DNA from: Pseudomonas sp. S04
GTDB lineage: Bacteria > Pseudomonadota > Gammaproteobacteria > Pseudomonadales > Pseudomonadaceae
Assembly: GCF_009834545.1 (NCBI RefSeq)
Contig: NZ_CP019427.1
Coordinates: forward strand, 310,001 to 374,000
Length of the DNA stretch: 64,000 nt
Direction: 5' to 3'
Shown here: piece after piece, positions 36,285 through 45,949 of the stretch
Layout of the letters: the number at the start of each line of letters is the position of its first letter
Numbering within the stretch: the stretch's first letter is position 1
Made by a program: the position numbers and the translations under genes
Notes under the pieces: model-generated
The model's database searches: none
What the model was told of the DNA's origin: nothing
Seen by the model: only the letters and a program-made list of their open reading frames with translations

Positions 36285-36723
36285 GCACGGCTCCGAAGGT
36301 AAAGATGGACGGCATTCTACGCCGGAAGTGGATCGGCGATCGAAGCTATTGCCGCGGGTGATGGCCTCGCTGGCGATTGTCGGCCTGATGGTGGGATTGA
36401 TGATCGGTCGCCTGACCAGCCCCGAGCCGACCGAGCTGCAGCAGGTCGAGGTCACCGGGGATGGCCTGGTGGTGTGGTTCAACCACGCGCCCAAGACCCA
36501 TGGTGAACTGATCGACGGCAGCCTCGCGCTGCTGTTCGAGGCCCAGGGGCAGGCACAGAAAGGCCAGCTCAAGCTCAACGATAAGGATGTGAACTGGCGG
36601 GTGCGTTTGAGTGACAAGGGGTTGTTGCTGACGCTGGTGGCGGCCCGGCCGCTGAAGGGCGATTGGGCCGGCAGCGAGGTGGACGATCGCTGGCGGTTGG
36701 AGATCCATCTCCAGGAGCAATAA
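36283..36723 (+). CDS. Small membrane-anchored hypothetical protein
   Basis: This 146-residue protein has one membrane segment at about 26-44 (VMASLAIVGLMVGLMIGRLT) and a soluble beta-rich part with VEVTGDGLVVWFNHAPKTH and DRWRLEIHLQEQ, probably periplasmic. No family was identified. In many pseudomonads a similar gene lies between trmL and ntrC. Its start shares bases with that of trmL on the other strand. Confidence 0.78.
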   Translation: MHGSEGKDGRHSTPEVDRRSKLLPRVMASLAIVGLMVGLMIGRLTSPEPTELQQVEVTGDGLVVWFNHAPKTHGELIDGSLALLFEAQGQAQKGQLKLNDKDVNWRVRLSDKGLLLTLVAARPLKGDWAGSEVDDRWRLEIHLQEQ

Positions 36724-36947
36724 AAGAGGAATCCCCGGCCTGCCTGTACCAAGGACCCCGAAACGGCAGGGCTCACGCGTTGCGTCGTGAGCCCGGTGTA
36801 AAGAAGGAACCCCTGACCTGCCTGTATCAAGGGCCCCAAAACTGCTTGGGCTCGTCGCTTGTGCGGTGTGAGCCCGATGTAAAGAGGGGAATCCCCGGCC
36901 TGCCTGTACCAAGGTCCCCGAAACCGGGTAGTGAACTGAATCACTGA
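36722..36947 (-). ncRNA. nrsZ: NrsZ-like nitrogen-regulated small RNA
   Basis: Three imperfect repeats (36728-36759, 36806-36837, 36888-36919) fold alike on the minus strand: an 11-bp stem with G-U pairs closing the invariant 10-base loop TACAGGCAGG. Stem bases co-vary: GGGGTCCTTGG/CCGGGGATTCC in one unit becomes GGGGCCCTTGA/TCAGGGGTTCC in another. The units are separated by hairpins at 36769-36794 and 36848-36875. The last stem is followed by TCTTTTATT, a terminator. A sigma-54 promoter lies just upstream. P. aeruginosa NrsZ, known from published work, is encoded downstream of ntrC, is controlled by NtrBC and RpoN, and is processed into three similar modules; position, promoter and modular build all agree. 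The exact ends are estimates. Confidence 0.82.
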
Positions 36948-36956
36948 ATGAACTAT

Positions 36957-36972
36957 TGCAGGGGGCGTGCCA
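36957..36972 (-). promoter_or_regulatory. Sigma-54 promoter of the NrsZ-like RNA
   Basis: On the minus strand TGGCACG-CCCC-CTGCA matches the RpoN consensus TGGCAYR-N4-TTGCW with one mismatch. It would start transcription at about 36946, just before the first module. GGTGCA half-sites of NtrC type lie farther upstream, around 37073 and 37111-37134. Confidence 0.75.
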
Positions 36973-37012
36973 GGTTTTAACGAGCTGAAACAAAATGTTG
37001 TGTTGAAACGTC

Positions 37013-37045
37013 GAAAGCCCCGTATTCCGGGGCTTTGGTGTTTTT
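37013..37045. terminator. Intrinsic terminator between ntrC and the NrsZ-like RNA
   Basis: The arms AAAGCCCCG and CGGGGCTTT enclose a short loop and are followed on the plus strand by seven T. On the minus strand the stem lies about 190 bp past the ntrC stop and could also end ntrC read-through. Confidence 0.65.
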
Positions 37046-37147
37046 TTGATAGGGGTTTTATTGCAGGTGCAGGTGGGATTTCGGATCTGTTGCCGTGCGC
37101 GATCGCGGGTCACGGTGCATTCAGGCGGTGCACGCTGGCCCTGAAAG

Positions 37148-37211
37148 CATCGCGGGCAAGTCCGCTCCCACAGGATTGTGCAAAACCTGTGGGAGCGGAC
37201 TGCCCGCGAAT
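37148..37211. repeat. REPIN (inverted REP pair)
   Basis: The copy catcgcgggcaagtccgctc and its inverted partner (acctgtgggagcggactgcc) flank an about 10-base centre identical to that at 35734-35798. It lies 24 bp from the ntrC stop. Confidence 0.9.
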
Positions 37212-37234
37212 GGATCTACAGGTCGGTGAAGGAT

Positions 37235-38671
37235 CTAACCCTCATCCCCTTCATCATCGTCCCCACCATCAACTTTCATCCCCAGCTCCTTGATCTTGCG
37301 CGTCAGGGTATTACGCCCCCAACCCAGCAAAACCGCAGCATCGCGGCGGCGGCCGGCGGTGTGCTTGAGGGCGGTTTCGATCATGATGCGCTCGAACGCC
37401 GGCACCGCGCTGTCCAGCAGGCTCGACTGGCCGCGAGCCAGCGCCTGGTCGGCCCATTGGCGCAGGGCCTGTTCCCAGTTGGTCACCGGTGCCGAGTCCT
37501 GCGGCAGGCTCAGCAACTCCGGCGGCAGGTCGCCGATGTGCACTTCGCGCCCCGAAGCCATCACCGTGATCCAGCGGCAGGTGTTCTCCAGCTGGCGCAC
37601 GTTGCCTGGCCACGGCAGGTTCTTCAGGTATTCCTCGGTTTCGCTTTTCAGCAGCTTTGGCTCCACCGCCAGCTCTTGTGCGGCGCGGGCCAGGAAGTGC
37701 TTGGCCAGGGTCGGAATGTCTTCGCGACGGTCCGACAGGCGTGGGATGTGGATGCGGATCACGTTCAAGCGGTGGAACAAGTCCTCACGGAACTTGCCGG
37801 CGTGGACCAGGGTTTCCAGGTTCTGGTGGGTCGCGGCGATGATGCGCACGTCGACCTTGACCGGTACATGGCCGCCGACCCGGTAAAACTCGCCGTCGGC
37901 CAGGACCCGCAGCAGGCGGGTCTGGGTGTCGGCCGGCATGTCGCCGATTTCATCGAGAAACAGCGTGCCGCCATCGGCTTGCTCAAAACGTCCACGGCGC
38001 AGGTTGGCGGCGCCGGTAAATGCACCTTTCTCGTGGCCGAACAGCTCGGACTCCATCAAATCCTTGGGGATCGCCGCCATGTTCAGGGCGATGAACGGCG
38101 AGGCCGCCCGTGGGCTGTGGCGGTGCAGGGCGTGGGCCACCAGCTCTTTACCGGTCCCGGACTCGCCGTTGATCAGCACGGTGATGTTGGAGTGGCTCAG
38201 GCGCCCGATGGCGCGAAACACTTCCTGCATCGCTGGCGCTTCGCCGATGATTTCCGGGGTACGGGTCAGGGCGACGGGCACTTCCAGGCCCTGTTGTTCC
38301 TGGGCGTGCTGGTTGGCGCGCTTGACCAATGACACCGCCTCGTCGACGTCGAACGGCTTGGGCAGGTACTCGAACGCGCCGCCCTGGTAGGACGCGACAG
38401 CGCTGTCCAGGTCGGAGTGCGCGGTCATGATAATCACCGGCAAGCGCGGGTGCTGTTCGCGAATCCGTGCCAGCAGATCCAGGCCACTGGCACCCGGCAT
38501 GCGGATGTCAGAGATGATCACGTCCGGTTGCTGGCGCGCCAGGCGGCTCATCACGCCATCGGCGCTGTCGAAGCTCTGCGTGGTCATGCCTTCCTGCTGC
38601 AAGGCTTTTTCCAGGACCCAACGGATAGAACGGTCGTCATCGACGATCCACACGGTTTCACTACGGCTCAT
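37235..38671 (-). CDS. ntrC: Nitrogen regulation response regulator NtrC
   Basis: This 478-residue activator of sigma-54 promoters has a receiver domain at 1-120 (VWIVDDDRSIRWVLEKAL; phospho-Asp in DVIISDIRMPG), an AAA+ domain at about 140-375 with Walker A GESGTGKELVAHALHRHS, the sigma-54 contact loop GAFTGA and Walker B GGTLFLDEIGD, and a Fis-type helix-turn-helix at the end (AAVLLGWGRNTLTRKIKEL). It overlaps ntrB by 4 bases. It probably activates glnA, the NrsZ-like RNA and perhaps hutU in this window. Confidence 0.97.
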   Translation of the reverse strand: MSRSETVWIVDDDRSIRWVLEKALQQEGMTTQSFDSADGVMSRLARQQPDVIISDIRMPGASGLDLLARIREQHPRLPVIIMTAHSDLDSAVASYQGGAFEYLPKPFDVDEAVSLVKRANQHAQEQQGLEVPVALTRTPEIIGEAPAMQEVFRAIGRLSHSNITVLINGESGTGKELVAHALHRHSPRAASPFIALNMAAIPKDLMESELFGHEKGAFTGAANLRRGRFEQADGGTLFLDEIGDMPADTQTRLLRVLADGEFYRVGGHVPVKVDVRIIAATHQNLETLVHAGKFREDLFHRLNVIRIHIPRLSDRREDIPTLAKHFLARAAQELAVEPKLLKSETEEYLKNLPWPGNVRQLENTCRWITVMASGREVHIGDLPPELLSLPQDSAPVTNWEQALRQWADQALARGQSSLLDSAVPAFERIMIETALKHTAGRRRDAAVLLGWGRNTLTRKIKELGMKVDGGDDDEGDEG

Positions 38672-39753
38672 GTCGATGTGGCTCCTTGTTCCAGTGGCAG
38701 AAAGATCGAGAAGGTGGTGTGGCCTGGATGGCTGTCACATTCGATCAGGCCCTGGTGCTGGCTGATGATGTTCTGGGTTATGGCCAGGCCCAGCCCGGTA
38801 CCGTCCGGACGACCGCTGACCATGGGAAAGAAGATGGTTTCCTGCAGGTCTGCGGGAATCCCGGGGCCGTTGTCGATGATCTCGATCTTGGTCACCAGGC
38901 GATGGCGCACGTGGCCGATGGTGAACTGGCGCATGGCCCGCGAGCGCAGGGTGATGCGGCCCAGGCGCAGCTCGTTCTGGCTGCTGATGGCTTGCATCGC
39001 GTTGCGCACGATGTTGAGGACGGCCTGGATCATCTGTTCGCGGTCGATCAGCACGTCCGGGATGCTCGGGTCGTAGTCGCGCACCAGAGTGATGCAGCCT
39101 TGGCTTTCCGCTTCCACCAGGCTGCACACGCGCTCAAGAACTTCGTGGATGTTGCACATGGCCAGCGATGGCAGTTTGTTCGAGCCGAGCATGCGGTCGA
39201 CCAGGTTACGCAGGCGATCCGCTTCCTCGATGATCACATTGGTGTAGTCCTTGAGGCTTTCCTCCGGCAACTCGCGGGCCAGCAACTGGGCCGCGCCGCG
39301 AATCCCGCCCAGCGGGTTCTTGATCTCGTGGGCCAGGCCGCGCACCAACATCTTGCTGGTTTCCTGCTTGGACAACTGCGCTTCTTCCTTGGTGATCCGC
39401 AGCAGTCGGTCGCGCGGGTGTACCTCAAGCAGCAGCAGGGTGGCACCGTTGCTCAGGATCGGCGTCACCGCGTAGTCGACGGTCAGGGTCTGGCCGGTCA
39501 GGGCGGTGAGCATCGCCTCGCGCTTGGTAAAGGGGTGGGCCTGTTCGACCGCCTGACGCAGGGAGTTCAGCGCTTCGGTCGACTCGGTGAACAGCTCGCT
39601 GATGAATTGCCCATGACTGCGCTGGCCGCTGATGGCCAGGAGCATTTCCGCCGCCGGGTTCATGTACTCAAGGCGCAGTTCGGCATTGAGCAGGATGGTG
39701 GCAGTGGTCAAGTTGTCGAGTAGCAAGCGGTGCAGTGCGTCGCTGATGGTCAT
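38668..39753 (-). CDS. ntrB: Nitrogen regulation sensor kinase NtrB (GlnL)
   Basis: This 361-residue cytoplasmic kinase has an N-terminal PAS domain (LTTATILLNAELRLEYMNPAAEML), the H-box with the phospho-His in GLAHEIKNPLGGIRGAAQLL, and the ATPase boxes NIVRNAMQAI, DNGPGIP and GTGLGLAIT. It phosphorylates NtrC under nitrogen limitation and is controlled by PII. The start at MTISDALHR (39753) has AGAGGTCCTC-type sequence before it; the frame to 39843 is rejected. Confidence 0.96.
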   Translation of the reverse strand: MTISDALHRLLLDNLTTATILLNAELRLEYMNPAAEMLLAISGQRSHGQFISELFTESTEALNSLRQAVEQAHPFTKREAMLTALTGQTLTVDYAVTPILSNGATLLLLEVHPRDRLLRITKEEAQLSKQETSKMLVRGLAHEIKNPLGGIRGAAQLLARELPEESLKDYTNVIIEEADRLRNLVDRMLGSNKLPSLAMCNIHEVLERVCSLVEAESQGCITLVRDYDPSIPDVLIDREQMIQAVLNIVRNAMQAISSQNELRLGRITLRSRAMRQFTIGHVRHRLVTKIEIIDNGPGIPADLQETIFFPMVSGRPDGTGLGLAITQNIISQHQGLIECDSHPGHTTFSIFLPLEQGATST

Positions 39754-39950
39754 GAGGACCTCTTTTGGAGCAGGCGCGCGCGAGAAGGAGGCGCTGTTGC
39801 GAGGAAAATGCAAAAACCAAACCAAGGCTCCGAAAAGAAGCAATAACTCCCTGAAATGGGCGCTTTAAGTTGCCTTGCGTGGCGTTCTGCCAGCTTTGCC
39901 GGGTATTTTCGAACCAAAATGGGTTGATAAGTGGCAAGCGTGCAAGTCGT

Positions 39951-39967
39951 TGCACCAATATAGTGCG
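39951..39967 (-). promoter_or_regulatory. Candidate NtrC-binding site upstream of ntrB
   Basis: TGCACCAATATAGTGCG agrees with the NtrC consensus TGCACC-N5-GGTGCA at 10 of 12 defined positions. It lies about 200 bp before the ntrB start and would fit autoregulation of ntrBC. Confidence 0.5.
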
Positions 39968-40013
39968 CAAACCTGAATGGCGCCTCAATGGCTGCAAAAT
40001 GAGTTTGCCTGCT

Positions 40014-40376
40014 CTAGCGCTTGCGTACTCGCAGCACGGTGAACCTGAGGGTTGGGCTCTGTTGGATCACCTCGTCTGCGGCCAACACCTGCACTGCGAG
40101 GCTGTGCTCGCCGCGATCGATGTTCAGCAGGTGCAGTCGGGTGGTTTCGCTCGCTGGGCCGTAGGGCTGGCCATCGAGCAGCAGGCGCAAGCGATGAGTG
40201 GCCTGCAGCGGTGGCTGGATCTGTACGCCAACGCTGAATGAACCGTTATTGGCGCGCAGGGCCTGGCCGTCGGTCAGCTCGCTGAGGGCCAGTACGCAGT
40301 AGGTGGGGCGCGGTGCGCTCAGCGCGGCGGCAGACAGGGCGAGCCATATAAGCAGGCACCACCTCAATGAGCGCAT
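40014..40376 (-). CDS. Exported hypothetical protein between glnA and ntrB
   Basis: This 120-residue protein has a signal peptide (MRSLRWCLLIWLALSAAALS). The mature part, with GSFSVGVQIQPPL, HRLRLLLDGQPYG and LLNIDRGEHSLAVQVL, looks like a small immunoglobulin-like beta domain as found at the end of some penicillin-binding proteins. Pseudomonads usually have a small exported protein of this kind between glnA and ntrB. Its function is unknown. The start at 40376 is set by the signal peptide. Confidence 0.8.
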   Translation of the reverse strand: MRSLRWCLLIWLALSAAALSAPRPTYCVLALSELTDGQALRANNGSFSVGVQIQPPLQATHRLRLLLDGQPYGPASETTRLHLLNIDRGEHSLAVQVLAADEVIQQSPTLRFTVLRVRKR

Positions 40377-40532
40377 GGCAGATTCCTTTTTGACGTAAGG
40401 GGAAGGGCGGGCGAGCTGGGGTGTTGCGGTGCGGCCTTGTGAAAGACTAAGTGCCCGGGCCTGCACTGGATGTCAGGCGCGACGCTGAATCAGCGAGCAG
40501 TCGATGTTTCGTGGTGTCGGAATTTTCCATAG

Positions 40533-40561
40533 AAAAGGCCTCCCGTAGGAGGCCTCTTTCA
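40533..40561 (-). terminator. Intrinsic terminator of glnA
   Basis: On the minus strand GAGGCCTCC-TAC-GGGAGGCCTTTTC forms a 9-bp stem followed by a T-run, 32 bp after the glnA stop. Confidence 0.85.
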
Positions 40562-40592
40562 TCGTCACGCCGCTTGCGCTGGCGCTACTGGA

Positions 40593-41999
40593 TTAGCAGC
40601 TGTAGTACAGCTCGTATTCCAGTGGGTGTACGAAGGTCCGAACCTTGATTTCTTCTTCGCTTTTCAGAGCGATGTAAGCGTCGATGAAGTCATCGGAGAA
40701 CACGCCGCCTTTGGTCAGGAACGCGCGACCTTTGTCCAGCTCTTCCAGGGCTTCTTTCAGGCTGCCGCAAACTTGTGGGATCTCTTTCGCCTCTTCAGGC
40801 GGCAGGTCGTACAGGTTTTTGTCAGCAGCGTCGCCAGGGTGGATCTTGTTCTGGATGCCGTCCAGGCCAGCCATCAGCAGTGCGGCGAAGCACAGGTACG
40901 GGTTGGCAGCCGGATCCGGGAAGCGAGCTTCGATACGGCGAGCGCGTGGGCTGGACACGTAAGGAATACGGATCGAAGCGGAGCGGTTGCGAGCCGAGTA
41001 GGCCAGCATCACTGGAGCTTCGAAACCTGGCACCAGACGCTTGTAGGAGTTGGTCGCCGGGTTGGTGAAGCCGTTCAGGGCCTTACCGTGCTTGATGATA
41101 CCGCCGATGAAGTACAGGGCGGTGTCGGACAGGCCGGCATAACCTTCGCCAGCGAAGGTGTTCTTGCCATCTTTGGCGATGGACAGGTGAACGTGCATAC
41201 CCGAGCCGTTGTCGCCGTACAGAGGCTTAGGCATGAAGGTAGCGGTGCGGCCGAAAGCTACAGCCACGTTGTGTACGCAGTACTTGAGGGTCTGAACTTC
41301 GTCAGCCTTGGCAACCAGGGTGTTGAACTTCACACCGATTTCGTTCTGGCCGGCAGTCGCCACTTCGTGGTGGTGAACTTCGATGGTCAGGCCCATCTCT
41401 TCCATGGCGTTGCACATGGAGGTACGGATTTCGTGGTCGTGGTCGAACGGTGGAACCGGGAAGTAGCCGCCCTTGATACCTGGGCGGTGGCCATGGTTGC
41501 CGCCTTCCACGTCCTGGTCGGACATCCACGAACCTTGTTCGGAGTAGATCTTGAACATCGAACCGGAGATATCGGACTTGAACTTGACCTGGTCGAAGAT
41601 GAAGAACTCAGGCTCAGGACCGACGAATACGGTGTCACCGATAGCGGTGGACTTCAGGTAGTCCTCGGCACGCTTGGCGATCGCACGTGGGTCGCGGTCG
41701 TAGCCTTGCATGGTCGAAGGGTCGATCACGTTGCAGACGATGATCAGGGTTGGGTCTTCGGTGAACGGATCGAGGACAGCGGTGCTGTCGTCCGGCATCA
41801 GGATCATGTCGGAAGCTTCGATGCCTTTCCAGCCAGCGATGGAGGAACCGTCGAACATTTTGCCTTCTTCGAAGAAAGCATCATCCAGCGCATCGCGAGC
41901 CGGCATGGTCACGTGGTGCTGAGTGCCCTTGGTATCTGTGAAGCGCAGATCAATCCATTTGACGTCATGATCTTTGATGAGTTGAACCGACTTCGACAT
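40593..41999 (-). CDS. glnA: Glutamine synthetase type I
   Basis: This 468-residue enzyme makes glutamine from glutamate and ammonia. Typical are [27 protein letters not shown], the ATP-binding [16 protein letters not shown] and the adenylylation site NLYDLPPEE. It therefore belongs to the type regulated by GlnE. The start [17 protein letters not shown] at 41999 is standard. A sigma-54 promoter lies about 100 bp upstream, consistent with NtrC control. Confidence 0.98.
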   Translation of the reverse strand: MSKSVQLIKDHDVKWIDLRFTDTKGTQHHVTMPARDALDDAFFEEGKMFDGSSIAGWKGIEASDMILMPDDSTAVLDPFTEDPTLIIVCNVIDPSTMQGYDRDPRAIAKRAEDYLKSTAIGDTVFVGPEPEFFIFDQVKFKSDISGSMFKIYSEQGSWMSDQDVEGGNHGHRPGIKGGYFPVPPFDHDHEIRTSMCNAMEEMGLTIEVHHHEVATAGQNEIGVKFNTLVAKADEVQTLKYCVHNVAVAFGRTATFMPKPLYGDNGSGMHVHLSIAKDGKNTFAGEGYAGLSDTALYFIGGIIKHGKALNGFTNPATNSYKRLVPGFEAPVMLAYSARNRSASIRIPYVSSPRARRIEARFPDPAANPYLCFAALLMAGLDGIQNKIHPGDAADKNLYDLPPEEAKEIPQVCGSLKEALEELDKGRAFLTKGGVFSDDFIDAYIALKSEEEIKVRTFVHPLEYELYYSC

Positions 42000-42330
42000 A
42001 GTGTCCTCCGGGTGGCTTCGGGCTTGAGTAGTGGATGCCCTTAGAATGTGGGTGATGCCGGCGCGAATACTCTGCCAAGGCAACCTGCCTCACAAGGGAG
42101 CAAATTGCATGCCAGTGCCCCGAGTTGGGTTTTTTGCCCCAATATCACGCTTATAAAGGTGCAAAGCGTGGAAAATGGCAAAATCGCGCCCCCTAATGTA
42201 GCGCTCAAAAGCATAAATGACCCGTTTTGGTGCACTGAAAACCTTCTGCACATTAACTGGTTAAACCTTGAGCAATTTCCGCTATAATCCGCGCCCCCCT
42301 TTTTCGGCTGGCCCAGCGCGCGCTGTTTTC
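42000..42330. other. Divergent regulatory region between glnA and thiI
   Basis: No gene is present. Beside the sigma-54 promoter it contains GGTGCA half-sites at 42158-42163 and 42229-42234 and a TGCAC at 42247-42251, upstream of glnA on its strand, as expected for NtrC enhancer sites, but none forms a full consensus dyad. TATAAT at 42282-42287 may serve thiI. Confidence 0.5.
42099..42114 (-). promoter_or_regulatory. Sigma-54 promoter of glnA
   Basis: On the minus strand TGGCATG-CAAT-TTGCT is a perfect match to the RpoN consensus TGGCAYR-N4-TTGCW. Transcription would start near 42088, leaving an untranslated leader of about 90 bases. Confidence 0.9.
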
Positions 42331-43785
42331 ATGAAACTAATCGTAAAAGTCTTCCCCGAGATCACCATCAAAAGCCGCCCGGTACGGATGCGTTTCATCC
42401 GTCAGTTGGCCAAGAACATCCGTGCCGTGCTCCGCGATCTGGACCCGGCTGTGGTGGTGAACGGTGTATGGGACAATCTCGAGCTGGAAACGCAGCTGAC
42501 TGACCCCAAAGCCTTGAAGGACATGACCGAGCGCCTGAGCTGCATGCCGGGCATCGCGCATTTCCTGCAGGTCGACGAGTACCCGCTGGGTGACTTCGAC
42601 GACGTGGTCGCCAAGTGCAAGCAGCACTTTGGCGAGGCGCTGGCCGGGAAGATTTTCTCGGTGCGCTGCAAGCGCGCCGGCAAGCACGAATTCAGCTCCA
42701 TGGATGTCGAGAAATACGTCGGCAGCCAACTGCGTCGCCAGTGCGGCGCCGCCGGAATTTCCCTGAAAGACCCGGAAATTGAAGTCCGCATCGAAATTCG
42801 CGACAAACGGTTGTTTGTGATCCACAACCAGCACAGCAGCATCGGCGGTTACCCGCTGGGCGCCCTGGAACAGACCCTGGTACTGATGTCCGGCGGTTTC
42901 GATTCCACAGTGGCGGCCTACCAGATCATGCGGCGCGGGCTGATGGCGCACTTCTGCTTCTTCAATCTCGGCGGGCGTGCCCACGAATTGGGCGTGATGG
43001 AAGTGGCGCACTTCATCTGGAAGAAGTACGGCAGCTCGCAACGCGTGTTATTTGTCAGTGTGCCGTTCGAGGAAGTGCTGGGAGAAATTCTCGGCAAAGT
43101 AGATAACAGTCATATGGGCGTCGTATTGAAGCGTATGATGTTGCGCGCTGCTTCGCGAATCGCCGATCGACTGGAGATCGAGGCGCTGGTGACCGGTGAG
43201 GCGATCTCCCAGGTTTCCAGCCAGACGCTGCCGAACCTGTCGGTGATCGACTGTGTGACCGAGAAGCTGGTGTTGCGCCCGCTGATCGCCAGTCACAAGC
43301 AGGACATCATCGACCTGGCCAACGAAATCGGCACCGCCGACTTCGCCAAGCACATGCCAGAGTACTGCGGGGTCATCTCGGTGAACCCCAAGACCCACGC
43401 CAAGCGTCCCCGCGTGGAGCATGAAGAGAAAGAATTCGACATGGCAGTCCTTGAGCGTGCGCTCGAGAACGCCAAACTGGTGCCGATCGATCGGGTAATC
43501 GACGAGTTGGGCCAGGACGTGCAAATTGAAGAAGTCAGCGAAGCGCTGGCAGGTCAGATCGTCATCGACATCCGTCACCCGGATGCTGCTGAAGACGACC
43601 CGCTCGCCCTGGCTGGCGTCGAGGTACAAACGATGCCGTTTTATGCACTGAACGCTCGTTTCAAGGAACTGGACCCTACTCGCCAGTACCTGCTGTATTG
43701 CGACAAAGGCGTGATGAGTCGCCTGCATGCCCACCATTTGCTCAGTGAGGGGCATGCCAATGTGCGCGTTTATCGACCGAGCTAA
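42331..43785 (+). CDS. thiI: tRNA 4-thiouridylation and thiazole synthesis protein ThiI
   Basis: This 484-residue protein has a ferredoxin-like and THUMP domain at 1-165, then a PP-loop ATPase ([19 protein letters not shown]) at about 180, and a C-terminal rhodanese domain with the persulfide Cys in [15 protein letters not shown]. The rhodanese extension is the gammaproteobacterial form. It takes sulfur from IscS for 4-thiouridine in tRNA and for thiazole. Start ATG at 42331 ([15 protein letters not shown]). Confidence 0.97.
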   Translation: MKLIVKVFPEITIKSRPVRMRFIRQLAKNIRAVLRDLDPAVVVNGVWDNLELETQLTDPKALKDMTERLSCMPGIAHFLQVDEYPLGDFDDVVAKCKQHFGEALAGKIFSVRCKRAGKHEFSSMDVEKYVGSQLRRQCGAAGISLKDPEIEVRIEIRDKRLFVIHNQHSSIGGYPLGALEQTLVLMSGGFDSTVAAYQIMRRGLMAHFCFFNLGGRAHELGVMEVAHFIWKKYGSSQRVLFVSVPFEEVLGEILGKVDNSHMGVVLKRMMLRAASRIADRLEIEALVTGEAISQVSSQTLPNLSVIDCVTEKLVLRPLIASHKQDIIDLANEIGTADFAKHMPEYCGVISVNPKTHAKRPRVEHEEKEFDMAVLERALENAKLVPIDRVIDELGQDVQIEEVSEALAGQIVIDIRHPDAAEDDPLALAGVEVQTMPFYALNARFKELDPTRQYLLYCDKGVMSRLHAHHLLSEGHANVRVYRPS

Positions 43786-43924
43786 GAGCCCGGGGCTGTT
43801 TGCCTGTGGCCTGCGTCACCGGCCCCCCGACTCTGCCGTCAAGCTGTAACGGCAAGGCCTGACTCTACTGTAAATCGCTGCCACGACCTGTCAGCACACC
43901 GAATCCTCTGATCGAGATACACAA

Positions 43925-45745
43925 GTGATCGAAAATCTACGCAACATCGCCATCATTGCTCACGTTGACCATGGTAAGACCACCCTGGTAGACAAACTCT
44001 TGCGTCAATCCGGCACCCTGGAGCGCAACGAGCTCAACGACGAGCGCGTGATGGACTCCAACGACCAGGAGAAAGAGCGCGGTATTACCATTCTGGCGAA
44101 AAACACCGCCATCAACTGGAACGGCTACCACATCAACATCGTGGACACCCCGGGCCACGCCGACTTCGGCGGCGAAGTTGAACGTGTAATGTCGATGGTT
44201 GACTCCGTTCTGCTGCTGGTTGACGCTCAAGACGGCCCTATGCCGCAAACCCGTTTCGTGACCAAGAAGGCTTTCGAAGCCGGCCTGCGTCCAATCGTGG
44301 TAATCAACAAGGTTGACCGTCCAGGCGCACGTCCGGACTGGGTTCTGGACCAGATCTTCGACCTGTTCGACAACCTGGGTGCTACCGAAGAACAGCTGGA
44401 CTTCAAAGTGGTTTACGCCTCTGCCCTGAACGGCATTGCAGGTCTGGACCACACCGACATGGCTGAAGACATGACCCCGCTGTACCAGTCGATCGTCGAC
44501 AACGTACCAGCGCCGAAAGTCGACCGTGACGGTCCGTTCCAGATGCAGATCTCCGCTCTGGACTACAACAGCTTCCTGGGTGTTATCGGCGTTGGCCGTA
44601 TCGCTCGTGGTCGCGTCAAGCCGAACACTCCGGTCGTGGCTATCGATGCCGACGGCAAGAAGCGTAACGGTCGTATCCTCAAGCTGATGGGTCACCACGG
44701 CCTGCACCGCATCGACGTTGAAGAAGCAGCTGCCGGCGACATCGTCTGCATCAGCGGCTTCGACCAGCTGTTCATCTCCGACACTCTGTGCGACCCACTG
44801 AACGTCGAAGCAATGACTCCGCTGACCGTTGACGAACCAACCGTTTCCATGACCTTCCAGGTAAACGACTCGCCTTTCTGCGGTAAAGAAGGCAAGTTCG
44901 TGACCAGCCGTAACATCAAGGAACGTCTGGACAAAGAGCTGCTGTACAACGTTGCTCTGCGCGTTGAAGAAGGCGACTCGGCTGACAAGTTCAAAGTATC
45001 CGGCCGTGGTGAGCTGCACCTCTCGGTACTGATCGAAACCATGCGTCGCGAAGGCTTCGAAATGGGTGTTGGTCGTCCGGAAGTGATCATCCGCATGGTT
45101 GACGGCGTCAAGCACGAACCGTACGAAAACGTGACCATCGACCTGCCGGAAGAATCGCAAGGTTCGATCATGGAGCAGATCGGTATCCGTAAGGGCGACC
45201 TGACCAACATGGTTCCGGATGGCAAGGGCCGTGTGCGCCTTGAGTACAACATCCCGGCCCGTGGCCTGATCGGTTTCCGTAACGAGTTCCTGACCCTGAC
45301 CTCCGGTGCAGGCATCCTGACCTCGATCTTCGACCGTTACGACGTGATGAAGTCCGGCGACATGTCCGGCCGTCAGAACGGCGTGCTGGTATCGGTTGCT
45401 ACCGGTAAGGCGCTGACCTACTCGCTGGAAACCCTGCAGTCGCGTGGCAAGCTGTTCATCGAACACGGCCAGGACATCTACGAAGGTCAAATCGTTGGCT
45501 TGAACAGCCGCGACAACGACCTGGGTGTTAACCCGACTAAAGGCAAGAAGCTCGACAACATGCGTGCTTCGGGTAAAGACGAAACCATCGCTCTGGTTCC
45601 GCCTGTACGTTTCACTCTGGAGCAAGCTCTGGAATTCGTACAAGAAGACGAGCTGTGTGAAGTCACTCCTAAGTCCATCCGTCTTCGTAAGAAGATCCTG
45701 GGCGAAAGCGAGCGTACCCGCGCTGCCAAGAAGTCCAATAACTAA
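43925..45745 (+). CDS. typA: Ribosome-dependent GTPase TypA/BipA
   Basis: This 606-residue translational GTPase has G1 [11 protein letters not shown]2 within [13 protein letters not shown]3 [14 protein letters not shown] and G4 [12 protein letters not shown]; domains II and III follow, with the BipA-specific C-terminal domain ([16 protein letters not shown]). It starts with GTG at 43925. The codon choice is strongly biased to frequent codons, as in highly expressed genes. It acts in 50S assembly and stress adaptation. Confidence 0.97.
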   Translation: MIENLRNIAIIAHVDHGKTTLVDKLLRQSGTLERNELNDERVMDSNDQEKERGITILAKNTAINWNGYHINIVDTPGHADFGGEVERVMSMVDSVLLLVDAQDGPMPQTRFVTKKAFEAGLRPIVVINKVDRPGARPDWVLDQIFDLFDNLGATEEQLDFKVVYASALNGIAGLDHTDMAEDMTPLYQSIVDNVPAPKVDRDGPFQMQISALDYNSFLGVIGVGRIARGRVKPNTPVVAIDADGKKRNGRILKLMGHHGLHRIDVEEAAAGDIVCISGFDQLFISDTLCDPLNVEAMTPLTVDEPTVSMTFQVNDSPFCGKEGKFVTSRNIKERLDKELLYNVALRVEEGDSADKFKVSGRGELHLSVLIETMRREGFEMGVGRPEVIIRMVDGVKHEPYENVTIDLPEESQGSIMEQIGIRKGDLTNMVPDGKGRVRLEYNIPARGLIGFRNEFLTLTSGAGILTSIFDRYDVMKSGDMSGRQNGVLVSVATGKALTYSLETLQSRGKLFIEHGQDIYEGQIVGLNSRDNDLGVNPTKGKKLDNMRASGKDETIALVPPVRFTLEQALEFVQEDELCEVTPKSIRLRKKILGESERTRAAKKSNN

Positions 45746-45764
45746 GTCATTTAGTTAGCGGGCA

Positions 45765-45803
45765 AAAAAAACGCCCCCGACCGCAAGGTCGGGGGCGTTT
45801 TTG
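45765..45803. terminator. Strong bidirectional terminator after typA
   Basis: The arms AACGCCCCCGACC and GGTCGGGGGCGTT with a 4-base loop are flanked by A-run and T-run, so the stem can end transcription from both sides. Confidence 0.93.
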
Positions 45804-45838
45804 TTCGTCTGGGATTATGTGATGACTGTGTGGGCCTT

Positions 45839-45921
45839 ATCGCTGGCAAGCCAGCTCCCACAATTTACCGCGTTCAGCCAGGCAACTCGGTCCGTGTGGG
45901 AGCCGGGCTTGCCCGCGATGA
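45839..45921. repeat. REPIN with degenerate arms
   Basis: Left arm tcgctggcaagccagctccc, right arm gtgtgggagccgggcttgcc, with a centre of about 40 bases. It lies between typA and the YkgJ-type gene. Confidence 0.8.
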
Positions 45922-45949
45922 GGGCCTTTGGAGCCATACAAAATCCAGA

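Noticed and set aside
36723..36924. CRISPR-like spaced repeats
   Set aside because: Only three imperfect units, with conserved hairpins between them and stem covariation; the features are those of a modular RNA.
43937..45643. 568-codon minus-strand frame
   Set aside because: Mirror of typA, whose strong codon bias leaves the opposite strand open.
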